Shown piece by piece: positions 1-5,933 of a stretch of DNA of 6,825 nt. A program made the translations under genes and the position numbers. How positions within the stretch are numbered: position 1 is the stretch's first letter; each line of letters starts with the position of its first letter. Source of the DNA: Sphingomonadaceae bacterium (lineage in GTDB: Bacteria > Pseudomonadota > Alphaproteobacteria > Sphingomonadales > Sphingomonadaceae); contig CANEVG010000193.1 in NCBI GenBank assembly GCA_947442095.1, positions 1-6,825 on the forward strand. The letters run 5' to 3'. The notes below the pieces were generated by a model. That model was not told the origin of the DNA and searched no databases. It was given only the letters and a program-made list of their open reading frames with translations.

Positions 1-1254
1 AAGCGTGAGGCCCTGACCCTTGGCCGTATCGACGAGGCCCTTGCCGTCGCTAAACGCCTCGTCGAACTGGGCGGAGAGATCGACCAGCGCGGCCTTGCGC
101 TTTTCCGCCGAGAGCGCGGCCGCGATTTCCGTACGCGCCTGATCGAACGACTTGCCAGCGATCTGGATCACCGCATCGACGCGGATGACATGCCAGCCCA
201 GCGGGCCCTTGGCGGGCGCTGCGATCTTGCCCTGCCCGGCAGCGAAGACAGCATCGGCGACAGCCTTCGATGCTTCGCTTTGCAGCTTCTGGCGCGAGAT
301 GCTCGATTGTTTGCTCGCCGAGAGGCCCTTGGCCGCTGCTGCCGCCTCAATCGACTTGCCGCCCGCGATTTCGGCTGCGAGCGCCTTGGCGGCGGGTTCG
401 GTCGGCACGATGACTTGCGTGAAACCCCGGCTCTCGCTTGGAGCGTAAGTGGCGGCGTTCAGCTTGTAGCGCGCCTGCACTTCGGCATCGCTCGGCGCGG
501 GCACGGCCTTCACGGCGGTTTCATCGAAGATGGCATAGCGGATCGTGCGGCGTTCCGGGCGCTGATAGCGCGAGGCATTGGTCTGATAGAACGCGGCGAG
601 ATCGGCCTCGCTCGGCGGCTCTTTCGGTGCGAAGGCGGCCGAGGGAATGACTTGAATCGTGCCCTCGCGCGTCTCGGTGAGCACGGCTGTGTAGCGCATA
701 GCGGAAGCGAGCGGGAACTTCGCACCGATGCCGGCCGGGATCAGCACCTGCCGGGTCATCAGACCTTTGCCGAGATCATCGCGCACCAGCGCATCGGGCA
801 AGCCGCGCTGAGCAAGAAGCGCTTTGTAGGCTGTCTGGCTGAACTTGCCGTCGGCGCCCTGGAAGGCCGGGTTCTTGACGATCTCGCTGTCCACCAACCG
901 GTCGCTTACGCCAATGCCCACAGCGCCTTTGCGGCCCCATTCCGAGATGGCGGCGCGGTCTACCAGGCCGTTGATGACTTCTTCCAATGCGCCTTGGGCG
1001 ATAAAGTCCTTCATCGTGACAGTCGGGTTTTCGGACCGCGCGTTTTCCAGCGCGTTGGTAATCGCCTTCTGCACATCCGCCGTGCTGATATGCGCCGACC
1101 CGACTGTCACGGCACGATCGGCATTGCCGGACCCGCCGAGATTCGCGCCGGAAATATCGGCTCCGGCAAACGACAAGGCAATCAGCCCGAGAAAGACCAA
1201 CGCAAGGGCTACACCGATGCGGGACTGGATAAGGGAGCGGATGAAACCGATCAT
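1..1254 (-). CDS. ppiD: PpiD-type SurA-N/parvulin periplasmic peptidyl-prolyl isomerase, C-terminus outside window
   Basis: Inner-membrane-anchored periplasmic chaperone/isomerase that helps newly exported proteins fold near the Sec translocon. The 418 visible codons start MIGFIRSLIQSRIGVALA: a short cytoplasmic N-terminus, then one membrane segment at about residues 13-30, as in PpiD. A SurA-N-like helical region follows (about 40-240), with TVTMKDFIAQGALEEVINGL near residues 50-70. A degenerate parvulin (PpiC) domain lies at about 276-358, from GFTQVIVPTEP to GPLGWHVIRVD. The frame is open to base 1, so the C-terminal third is missing; PpiD proteins are usually a little over 600 residues. 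The ATG at 1254 was chosen because the membrane anchor follows directly. A TTG at 1263 is in frame, a stop lies just beyond it, and no clear Shine-Dalgarno is seen. It is divergent from tpiA across a 290-base spacer. The family call is firm. Whether the parvulin domain is active is unknown. Confidence 0.9.
   Translation of the reverse strand, partial: MIGFIRSLIQSRIGVALALVFLGLIALSFAGADISGANLGGSGNADRAVTVGSAHISTADVQKAITNALENARSENPTVTMKDFIAQGALEEVINGLVDRAAISEWGRKGAVGIGVSDRLVDSEIVKNPAFQGADGKFSQTAYKALLAQRGLPDALVRDDLGKGLMTRQVLIPAGIGAKFPLASAMRYTAVLTETREGTIQVIPSAAFAPKEPPSEADLAAFYQTNASRYQRPERRTIRYAIFDETAVKAVPAPSDAEVQARYKLNAATYAPSESRGFTQVIVPTEPAAKALAAEIAGGKSIEAAAAAKGLSASKQSSISRQKLQSEASKAVADAVFAAGQGKIAAPAKGPLGWHVIRVDAVIQIAGKSFDQARTEIAAALSAEKRKAALVDLSAQFDEAFSDGKGLVDTAKGQGLTL
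1015..1111. repeat. 14-bp perfect inverted repeat inside ppiD
   Basis: The arm at 1015-1028 (CGTGACAGTCGGGT) is the exact reverse complement of the arm at 1098-1111, with 69 bases (23 codons) between them. Both arms are within ppiD, covering the codons for AVTVGS and PTVTMK. In ppiD mRNA this could form a long-range 14-bp stem. Its function is not known. Confidence 0.85.
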
Positions 1255-1313
1255 CGGGGCCAATCGTTAGCTGCAAAAGGGTCGCTGGAAGACCCGGAAG
1301 GACATGACTGCGC

Positions 1314-1342
1314 GCATTAGGGGGCAAAGCGCATTCCCGCAA
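1314..1342 (-). promoter_or_regulatory. Possible sigma70-type promoter for ppiD
   Basis: On the minus strand TTGCGG (1342-1337) is followed after 17 bases by TAATGC (1319-1314), about 60 bases ahead of the ppiD ATG. The spacing is ideal but the -10 is poor. Alphaproteobacterial promoters are weakly conserved, so this is only a candidate. Confidence 0.25.
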
Positions 1343-1369
1343 TGGGCTGTGCTTGTCGCTTAGTCGCTT

Positions 1370-1402
1370 GCCCAATTTCTGCCCAATTTCTGCCCAGTTT
1401 CT
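1370..1402. repeat. Three tandem copies of an 11-bp unit in the ppiD/tpiA spacer
   Basis: GCCCAATTTCT occurs at 1370-1380 and 1381-1391, and again with one change (GCCCAGTTTCT) at 1392-1402. The run is AT-richer than its surroundings. Its period of about one helical turn puts all copies on the same DNA face. It lies about 116 bases upstream of the ppiD start and about 142 bases upstream of tpiA, so it could be a phased protein-binding site or simply replication slippage. The rest of the 1255-1544 spacer holds a weak ppiD promoter candidate and no gene I can support. Confidence 0.9.
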
Positions 1403-1544
1403 GGACGCGGTCTGCTCCCCTTCGTTCTGGCGCAATGTGAATTTTGCCCACGGATTGCGTCAGCAGCGCTTTGCATTCGTCCGCCCGCTTTGTTAGCGGC
1501 TGCAGCAATCTCGGGAATCACCCCGCAGGATTCTGCCCAAGTCT

Positions 1545-2309
1545 ATGACAAAGCGTCCCTACATCGTCGGCAACTGGAAGATGAATGGCAACCGGGCCAT
1601 GCTCGCGGAGGCCCGTGCGATTGACCGCGCGGCGCAGCGCTATCCTGATGTCGAGATCGCGCTGGCACCGCCGGCACCATTGATCGGCACGGTGCGCGAG
1701 GCGGTGACCGGCATCGGTGTGGGCGGGCAGGATTGCCACACGGCGGCCAAAGGCGCGCATACCGGCGATGTTTCCGCTGCCATGCTGGCCGATATCGGCG
1801 CGGATTTTGTGATTCTAGGCCACAGCGAACGGCGCCGCGATCACGGCGAGAACGACGTGCTGGTGCGTGCCAAGGCCGAAGCGGCGCTGGCTGCGGGTCT
1901 CAGCGTGATCATTTGCGTGGGCGAGACGCTGGACGAACGCGATTCCGGCAAGGCCGAGGCGGTCGTCAGCGCGCAGATCGATGGCTCGGTGCCGCTGGGC
2001 GAGGGGGCAGCGGTGGCTGCCGGGCGCGTTGCAGTGGCGTATGAGCCGGTCTGGGCCATCGGCACGGGCCGGGTCGCGGCAGTGGAAGACGTCGTGGCCA
2101 TGCATGCCGCGGCCGGGGCGCGGCTCGTGGCAGCGTTCGGCGAGGACGCGGTGCGGGTGCGCATTCTCTACGGCGGTTCGGTCAACGGCGAGAATGCCAT
2201 CGGCCTGCTCGGGGCACCGGGCGTGGGCGGTGCGCTGGTGGGCGGGGCAAGCCTCACGGCAGACGCGTTCCTGCCGATCGTTGCGGCAGCGTCTCAGGTC
2301 AGCGCCTGA
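1545..2309 (+). CDS. tpiA: Triose-phosphate isomerase
   Basis: Cytosolic glycolytic/gluconeogenic enzyme that interconverts dihydroxyacetone phosphate and glyceraldehyde 3-phosphate. The 254-residue protein has the normal length and all the expected motifs: GNWKMNG at 9-15 with substrate-binding Asn10 and Lys12, ILGHSERR at 90-97 with the electrophile His93, and AYEPVWAIGTG at 165-175 with catalytic base Glu167 followed by flexible loop 6. The phosphate-binding segments YGGSV (209-213) and GALVGGASL (229-237) are also present. The ATG at 1545 gives the standard MTKRPYIVGNWK start. The only Shine-Dalgarno-like sequence, CAGGA at 1526-1530, is rather far upstream (14 bases), so initiation may be weak or SD-independent. 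secG follows after 98 bases in the same direction. No frameshift or missing active-site residue is seen. Confidence 0.98.
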   Translation: MTKRPYIVGNWKMNGNRAMLAEARAIDRAAQRYPDVEIALAPPAPLIGTVREAVTGIGVGGQDCHTAAKGAHTGDVSAAMLADIGADFVILGHSERRRDHGENDVLVRAKAEAALAAGLSVIICVGETLDERDSGKAEAVVSAQIDGSVPLGEGAAVAAGRVAVAYEPVWAIGTGRVAAVEDVVAMHAAAGARLVAAFGEDAVRVRILYGGSVNGENAIGLLGAPGVGGALVGGASLTADAFLPIVAAASQVSA

Positions 2310-2329
2310 GCGCATTCGCAGCGACGGCC

Positions 2330-2358
2330 TTGCGTACTGGCCCCGTGCGTTCTAGATG
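2330..2358 (+). promoter_or_regulatory. Possible promoter between tpiA and secG
   Basis: TTGCGT at 2330-2335 and TAGATG at 2353-2358 are separated by exactly 17 bases, which would start transcription near 2365, just before the tandem repeat at 2370. The match to consensus is moderate. secG may instead, or also, be read through from tpiA. Confidence 0.28.
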
Positions 2359-2369
2359 CTGCGCTTCGG

Positions 2370-2391
2370 TTTCAGGCCCATTTCAGGCCCA
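2370..2391 (+). repeat. Two tandem copies of an 11-bp unit in the secG leader
   Basis: TTTCAGGCCCA is repeated exactly at 2370-2380 and 2381-2391. The next 11 bases (2392-2402) match in 7 of 11 positions and supply AGGCAGG, which lies just upstream of the secG start and is probably its ribosome binding site. Read in a shifted register the unit is GCCCATTTCAG, similar to the GCCCAATTTCT unit at 1370-1402. Confidence 0.85.
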
Positions 2392-2407
2392 TTGCAGGCA
2401 GGCGTGC

Positions 2408-2830
2408 ATGTCCTTCTTCATATTTCTTTCGGTCGTTCAGGCGCTGGTTGCTGCCTTGCTTGTCGGCGTGATTCTCATTCAGAAGTCTGAAGGCGGCGGG
2501 CTTGGTGTGGGCGGAAGCCCGTCGGGGTTCATGTCGGCACGCGGCGCGGCAGATTTCCTGACGCGGGCGACAACGGTTCTGGCAACACTGTTTGTGGCCC
2601 TCAGCATCATTCTGGCGGCACTGGCCGTGCGCACGACGTCGGGCCGCGAGATCGACGCCTCGCTGGCGCGCACCGCCCCGGCGGCTCCGGTTGATCCGCT
2701 TGCGCCCGTGCAGAGTGCGCCTACGGCTGCTCCGGTGCCTGCTGCAGCCGGGCCTTCCGTCCCAGCTACGCAGCCAAAGACCGCGCCGGCAAAGAGCACT
2801 GATCCGCTGGCAGGTGCAGCCAAGCAGTAA
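2408..2830 (+). CDS. secG: Preprotein translocase subunit SecG
   Basis: Small inner-membrane subunit of the SecYEG channel that assists SecA-driven export. The 140-residue product starts MSFFIFLSVVQALVAALL. It has a first membrane helix at about 2-24, the family signature VILIQKSEGGGLG at 21-33, the glycine-rich GVGGSPSGFMSARG loop, and a second helix at about 54-75. A low-complexity Ala/Pro-rich tail follows from about residue 89 to the end, which is longer than in the compact E. coli protein (110 residues) but of a kind I recall from alphaproteobacteria. The start at 2408 was preferred to an in-frame upstream codon at 2330 because AGGCAGG lies just ahead of it and the first helix begins at once. 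The upstream extension is not SecG-like. Neighbours tpiA and pyrG are co-directional; secG next to tpiA is common in bacteria. Confidence 0.96.
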   Translation: MSFFIFLSVVQALVAALLVGVILIQKSEGGGLGVGGSPSGFMSARGAADFLTRATTVLATLFVALSIILAALAVRTTSGREIDASLARTAPAAPVDPLAPVQSAPTAAPVPAAAGPSVPATQPKTAPAKSTDPLAGAAKQ

Positions 2831-2849
2831 CCCCTGGCAGATATTGGCC

Positions 2850-2869
2850 GGGCGCGGCTTTCCGCCCCC
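2850..2869 (+). terminator. Hairpin just downstream of secG, possible terminator
   Basis: GGGCGCGG (2850-2857) pairs with CCGCCCCC-type sequence (2862-2869) around a CTTT tetraloop: 4 bp, one C-C mismatch, then 3 bp. It starts 19 bases after the secG stop. No T-run follows (CTCAAAATCA), so intrinsic termination would be weak. It could instead protect the mRNA 3' end. Confidence 0.4.
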
Positions 2870-2880
2870 TCAAAATCACG

Positions 2881-2910
2881 GTTTCAGCCGGAATTTTGGC
2901 CGACTGAAAC
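2881..2910 (+). promoter_or_regulatory. Inverted repeat upstream of pyrG
   Basis: GTTTCAG (2881-2887) and CTGAAAC (2904-2910) are perfectly complementary. After one C-A mismatch the stem continues three more pairs (2889-2891 with 2900-2902) around an 8-base loop. It lies 105 bases ahead of the pyrG start. No T-run follows, so it may be an operator palindrome, an mRNA structure or a second part of the secG 3' end. The rest of the 184-base secG-pyrG gap shows nothing I can name. Confidence 0.45.
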
Positions 2911-3014
2911 GTTCATTTGATTTCGGCTGCTCGATTGCGCCTGTGGATTGCGCGCTGGATTCCGGTCGGCAGCGCTTGCGCGTGTCCAGCATCTGACGGT
3001 AAGGCCCAACTCCC

Positions 3015-4646
3015 ATGGCGCGGTTCATTTTCATCACCGGCGGCGTGGTCTCCTCGCTCGGCAAAGGCCTCATGGCGGCGAGCCTTGCAGCGCTGTTGCA
3101 AGCGCGGGGTTTCCGCGTGCGGATCCGCAAGTTCGATCCCTATCTCAACGTCGATCCGGGCACGATGAGCCCTTATCAGCATGGCGAGGTCTTCGTGACC
3201 GACGACGGCGCGGAGACCGACCTCGATCTCGGGCACTACGAGCGCTTCACCGGCGTCTCCGCGCGCCAGTCTGACAACATCACCTCGGGCCGCATCTACC
3301 GCGATATCATCGCCAAAGAGCGCCGCGGGGACTACCTGGGCGCAACCGTGCAGGTGATCCCGCACGTGACCGATGCGATCAAGGACTTCGCGCGCGACCA
3401 GACCGAAGACCTCGATTTCGTGCTGTGCGAGATCGGCGGCACGGTGGGCGATATCGAGAGCCTGCCGTTCATCGAGGCGATCCGCCAGCTGCGCAACGAA
3501 CTGGGGCGCGAGACGACCTGCTTCGTCCATGTCACGCTCGTGCCCTATATCGCCGCTGCCGGAGAGCTGAAGACCAAGCCCACCCAGCATTCGGTGCGCG
3601 AGCTGACTGGCCTTGGCATCCAGCCCGATATCCTGCTGTGTCGCTGCGAAAAGCCGCTGCCCGAGAACGAACGCGCCAAGATCGCGCTGTTCTGCAACGT
3701 GCGCAAGGAAGCGGTGATCCCCGCGCTCGATGCGCAGAGCATCTATTCGGTGCCGTTGCAGTATCACGGCGAGGGGCTAGATTCTGAAGTCCTGCGCCAT
3801 TTCGGCCTTTCCAGCCCTGCGCCCGATCTGGCGCGCTGGACCGATATCGTCGATCGCCACCAGAACCCGGAAGGCGAGGTCACGATCGGTGTGGTCGGCA
3901 AGTATGTCGGCCTGCAGGATGCCTACAAGTCGCTGAACGAAGCGCTGGTCCATGGCGGCATGGCCAACCGGGTCAAGGTCAACATTCGCTGGATCGATGC
4001 CGAGATCTTCGAAAAGGACGACGCCGAGATAACCGCTTATCTGGAGCCCATGCACGGCATTCTCGTGCCCGGCGGGTTCGGCGAGCGCGGGACCGAGGGC
4101 AAGATCGCCAGCGTGCGCTTTGCGCGCGAGCGCGGCGTGCCGTTCTTCGGCATCTGCCTTGGCATGCAAATGGCCTGCATCGAGGGTGCGCGCAATCTGG
4201 CTGGAATTGCCGGGGCGTCCTCATCCGAATTCGGCGCGACCGACGAGCCGGTGGTGGGCATCATCACCGAATGGATGACGCCTGAAGGCCTTGAAACCCG
4301 CGCGGCGGGCGGCGACCTTGGCGGCACGATGCGGCTCGGGGCCTATGAGGCGCAGCTTTCGGGCAACAGCCATGTTGCGCATATCTATGACGCTGCCACC
4401 ATCCGCGAGCGTCACCGCCACCGCTACGAAGTCAATGTCGCCTACCGCGAACCGCTTGAGGCGGGCGGCCTCGTATTCTCGGGCATGTCGCCCGATGGCC
4501 TGCTGCCCGAGATTGTCGAGCGGCCCGACCACCCATGGTTCATCGGCGTGCAGTTCCACCCTGAGCTCAAGAGCCGCCCGTTCGAGCCGCATCCGCTGTT
4601 CAAGGGCTTCATTGCCGCCGCGGTGAAGCAAGCCAGATTGGTCTGA
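3015..4646 (+). CDS. pyrG: CTP synthase (glutamine-hydrolysing)
   Basis: Cytosolic enzyme that makes CTP from UTP, ATP and glutamine, the last step of pyrimidine nucleotide synthesis. The 543-residue protein has the standard length (E. coli 545). The N-terminal synthase domain (about 1-267) shows ITGGVVSSLGKG at 7-18 with the P-loop, KFDPYLNVDPGTMSP at 39-53, DLDLGHYERF at 69-78, the CEIGGTVGDIES stretch at 138-149 and GELKTKPTQHSVREL at 183-197. The C-terminal class I glutamine amidotransferase domain (about 290-543) has PGGFGERG (352-359), nucleophile Cys381 in GICLGMQ, and His515 and Glu517 in QFHPE, so the triad is complete. The ATG at 3015 gives the conserved MARFIFITGG start, with GGTAAGG about 10 bases upstream. 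No oddities were seen. A Crp-like regulator gene follows after 67 bases. Confidence 0.99.
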   Translation: MARFIFITGGVVSSLGKGLMAASLAALLQARGFRVRIRKFDPYLNVDPGTMSPYQHGEVFVTDDGAETDLDLGHYERFTGVSARQSDNITSGRIYRDIIAKERRGDYLGATVQVIPHVTDAIKDFARDQTEDLDFVLCEIGGTVGDIESLPFIEAIRQLRNELGRETTCFVHVTLVPYIAAAGELKTKPTQHSVRELTGLGIQPDILLCRCEKPLPENERAKIALFCNVRKEAVIPALDAQSIYSVPLQYHGEGLDSEVLRHFGLSSPAPDLARWTDIVDRHQNPEGEVTIGVVGKYVGLQDAYKSLNEALVHGGMANRVKVNIRWIDAEIFEKDDAEITAYLEPMHGILVPGGFGERGTEGKIASVRFARERGVPFFGICLGMQMACIEGARNLAGIAGASSSEFGATDEPVVGIITEWMTPEGLETRAAGGDLGGTMRLGAYEAQLSGNSHVAHIYDAATIRERHRHRYEVNVAYREPLEAGGLVFSGMSPDGLLPEIVERPDHPWFIGVQFHPELKSRPFEPHPLFKGFIAAAVKQARLV

Positions 4647-4713
4647 GTGCTTGGTTTGATCTGGTCAAGCGGGTGCGCTGCGGGTTAGGTTCTTCTGCAT
4701 AGGGGGAATTCTC

Positions 4714-5400
4714 ATGGACGCCGCAACGCTTGCCGAAACGCTTACTTCATCCAGCCTGCTGGCGGGCTGTTCGGCTGAAGAGCTTGCCGATATCGCCGCG
4801 CGCGGCGCGGTGCGCACGTTCAAGCCGGGCCAGCCGATCATCCTGCAAGGCGATCCGGGCGATACGCTGTGGATCGTGCTGGGCGGCCTCGCGCGGGTCA
4901 GCATGGTGGCTGCCAATGGCCGCGAGATCGTGCTCGATTATGCCGAGCGCGGCGCGGTGCTGGGCGAGATCGCATTCCTCGATGGCGGCGAGCGCACGGC
5001 AAGTGTCGAAGCGATCGAGCCGGTCGAGGCGCTGGGCCTCAGCCGCTCGGCCTTTGCCGAGATCATCGGCCAGCATCAGGGGCTCGCCATGCGGCTGCTG
5101 CAGGCGATGGCGCGGCGGCTGCGGCAGAACAACACGGTGATCGAGGCGGACCGCGCCTATACTTCCGGCCCACGCCTTGCCCGCTTCCTGCTGAGGCTGA
5201 TGATGGGCGGGGAAGGGGAGGAGCCTCGGCTCAAGATCGCGCTGAGCCAGGGCGAGCTCGGCAACTTCGCCGGCATGTCGCGCGAACAGATCAACCGGCA
5301 GCTTTCAGCCTGGGCGGACGGCGGGATCGTGACGCTGAAAGGCGGCCGCGTGACGGTGCTTGACCGCGAGGCGCTGGTGGATGTCGCCGAGGCCTGGTGA
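4714..5400 (+). CDS. Crp/Fnr-family transcriptional regulator
   Basis: DNA-binding regulator of 228 residues, a normal length for the family. A cyclic-nucleotide-binding-type beta barrel spans about 10-120. Its phosphate-binding cassette GEIAFLDGGERTASVEA (84-100) keeps Gly84, Glu85, Arg94 and Thr95. The dimerisation C-helix is at about 122-147, and a Crp-type winged helix-turn-helix at about 150-215 (LSQGELGNFAGMSREQINRQL). Recognition-helix residues Arg190, Glu191 and Arg195 line up with E. coli CRP Arg180, Glu181 and Arg185, so a TGTGA-like half-site is likely. Where CRP has the cAMP-contacting Thr127-Ser128, this protein has Asn139-Asn140, so its ligand is uncertain. FNR-type N-terminal cysteine clusters are absent (only Cys19 there), which argues against an oxygen-sensing iron-sulfur protein. 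The start at 4714 has a strong AGGGGGA at 4701-4707. It converges on the small heat shock gene. Its regulon cannot be told from the sequence. Confidence 0.93.
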   Translation: MDAATLAETLTSSSLLAGCSAEELADIAARGAVRTFKPGQPIILQGDPGDTLWIVLGGLARVSMVAANGREIVLDYAERGAVLGEIAFLDGGERTASVEAIEPVEALGLSRSAFAEIIGQHQGLAMRLLQAMARRLRQNNTVIEADRAYTSGPRLARFLLRLMMGGEGEEPRLKIALSQGELGNFAGMSREQINRQLSAWADGGIVTLKGGRVTVLDREALVDVAEAW

Positions 5401-5412
5401 GGGCACGCGCAA

Positions 5413-5439
5413 AGGGGCGGCCCTTGGCAGGCCGCCCCT
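5413..5439. terminator. Stem-loop between convergent crp-like and hsp20 genes
   Basis: AGGGGCGGCC (5413-5422) is the exact reverse complement of 5430-5439, giving a perfect 10-bp GC-rich stem with a 7-base loop. It starts 13 bases after the regulator stop and lies 27 bases beyond the heat shock gene stop. No long T-run is present on either side; the minus-strand continuation has only TT. Position between two convergent stops makes a shared bidirectional terminator the best reading. Confidence 0.7.
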
Positions 5440-5465
5440 CGCTGGAGACATCGGATAGGGTAGGC

Positions 5466-5933
5466 TCAGGCGGCTGCGCTGGTGTCGCCTTCGACCACGG
5501 TGAGCGGCTTGGCGGTGCCGCCGCCGATCAGCACTTTCTTCGGCTTCATCGCTTCGGGCACCTCGCGCAAGAGGTCGATGGTGAGCAGGCCGTCAGCCAG
5601 ATCGGCCGCTTCCACCCGCACGAAATCGGCGAGTTCGAAGCGGCGCTCGAAGCCGCGATTGGCGATGCCGACATGAAGGAACTGCTTGTCCTCGGGCTCG
5701 GCGCGCTGGCCCTTGATCACCAGCAGGTTCTGCTGCGCGGTGATATCAAGGTCGTGCGGCTTGAAGCCGGCGACAGCGAGGGTGATCCGGTAGCTGTCAT
5801 CCCCGCGGCGTTCGATGTTGAACGGGGGGTAGTTGTCGCCCGCAGTGGCACGCGCCTGGCGCTCTAAGAGGTCAAACAACCGGTCGAAACCGACAGTCGA
5901 GCGGCGATAGGGGGTGAAATCGAGACGTTCCAT
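5466..5933 (-). CDS. hsp20: Small heat shock protein, Hsp20/IbpA class A
   Basis: ATP-independent cytosolic holdase that binds unfolding proteins under heat stress and passes them to DnaK/ClpB. The 155-residue product begins MERLDFTPYRRSTVGFDRLF, the hallmark N-terminus of IbpA-like (class A) alphaproteobacterial sHsps. An alpha-crystallin domain at about 36-128 includes YPPFNIERRGDDSYRITLAV (35-54), VIKGQR and the closing ADGLLTIDLLREVPE (113-127), equivalent to the IbpA signature. A short C-terminal tail holds KKVLIGG, which contains the V-L-I anchoring motif. The start at 5933 was chosen over an in-frame ATG at 5987: a near-perfect AGGAGGA (minus 5947-5941) lies 7 bases upstream, homology begins here, and the upstream extension is the structured leader. 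Regulation is probably by heat, through a sigma32-like promoter and a ROSE-type RNA thermometer. Confidence 0.96.
   Translation of the reverse strand: MERLDFTPYRRSTVGFDRLFDLLERQARATAGDNYPPFNIERRGDDSYRITLAVAGFKPHDLDITAQQNLLVIKGQRAEPEDKQFLHVGIANRGFERRFELADFVRVEAADLADGLLTIDLLREVPEAMKPKKVLIGGGTAKPLTVVEGDTSAAA

Noticed and set aside
190..1320. Long open frame on the plus strand (376 codons) antisense to ppiD
   Set aside because: It is the high-GC shadow of ppiD. Its translation is Arg/Ala/Gly-rich with no family motif, while the minus-strand frame gives a recognisable PpiD.
1436..1451. TGTGA half-site considered as a Crp-binding site upstream of tpiA
   Set aside because: The second half (expected TCACA after 6 bases) does not match, and a lone half-site is expected by chance.
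1317..1508. 63-codon minus-strand frame in the ppiD/tpiA spacer
   Set aside because: It spans the 11-bp repeats and has no ribosome binding site or recognisable motif. Such frames are expected by chance at this GC content.
2913..3767. 284-codon open frame on the minus strand antisense to pyrG
   Set aside because: pyrG is unmistakable on the plus strand across this region. The antisense product has no recognisable domain and no ribosome binding site I can support.
4633..4664. CCAGAT/ATCTGG inverted repeat over the pyrG stop, considered as a terminator
   Set aside because: The stem is only 6 bp with a 20-base loop, overlaps coding sequence and has no T-run.
5397..5867. 156-codon plus-strand frame antisense to hsp20, overlapping the regulator stop
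   Set aside because: It covers the terminator stem and the antisense of a clear alpha-crystallin domain, and has no family features.
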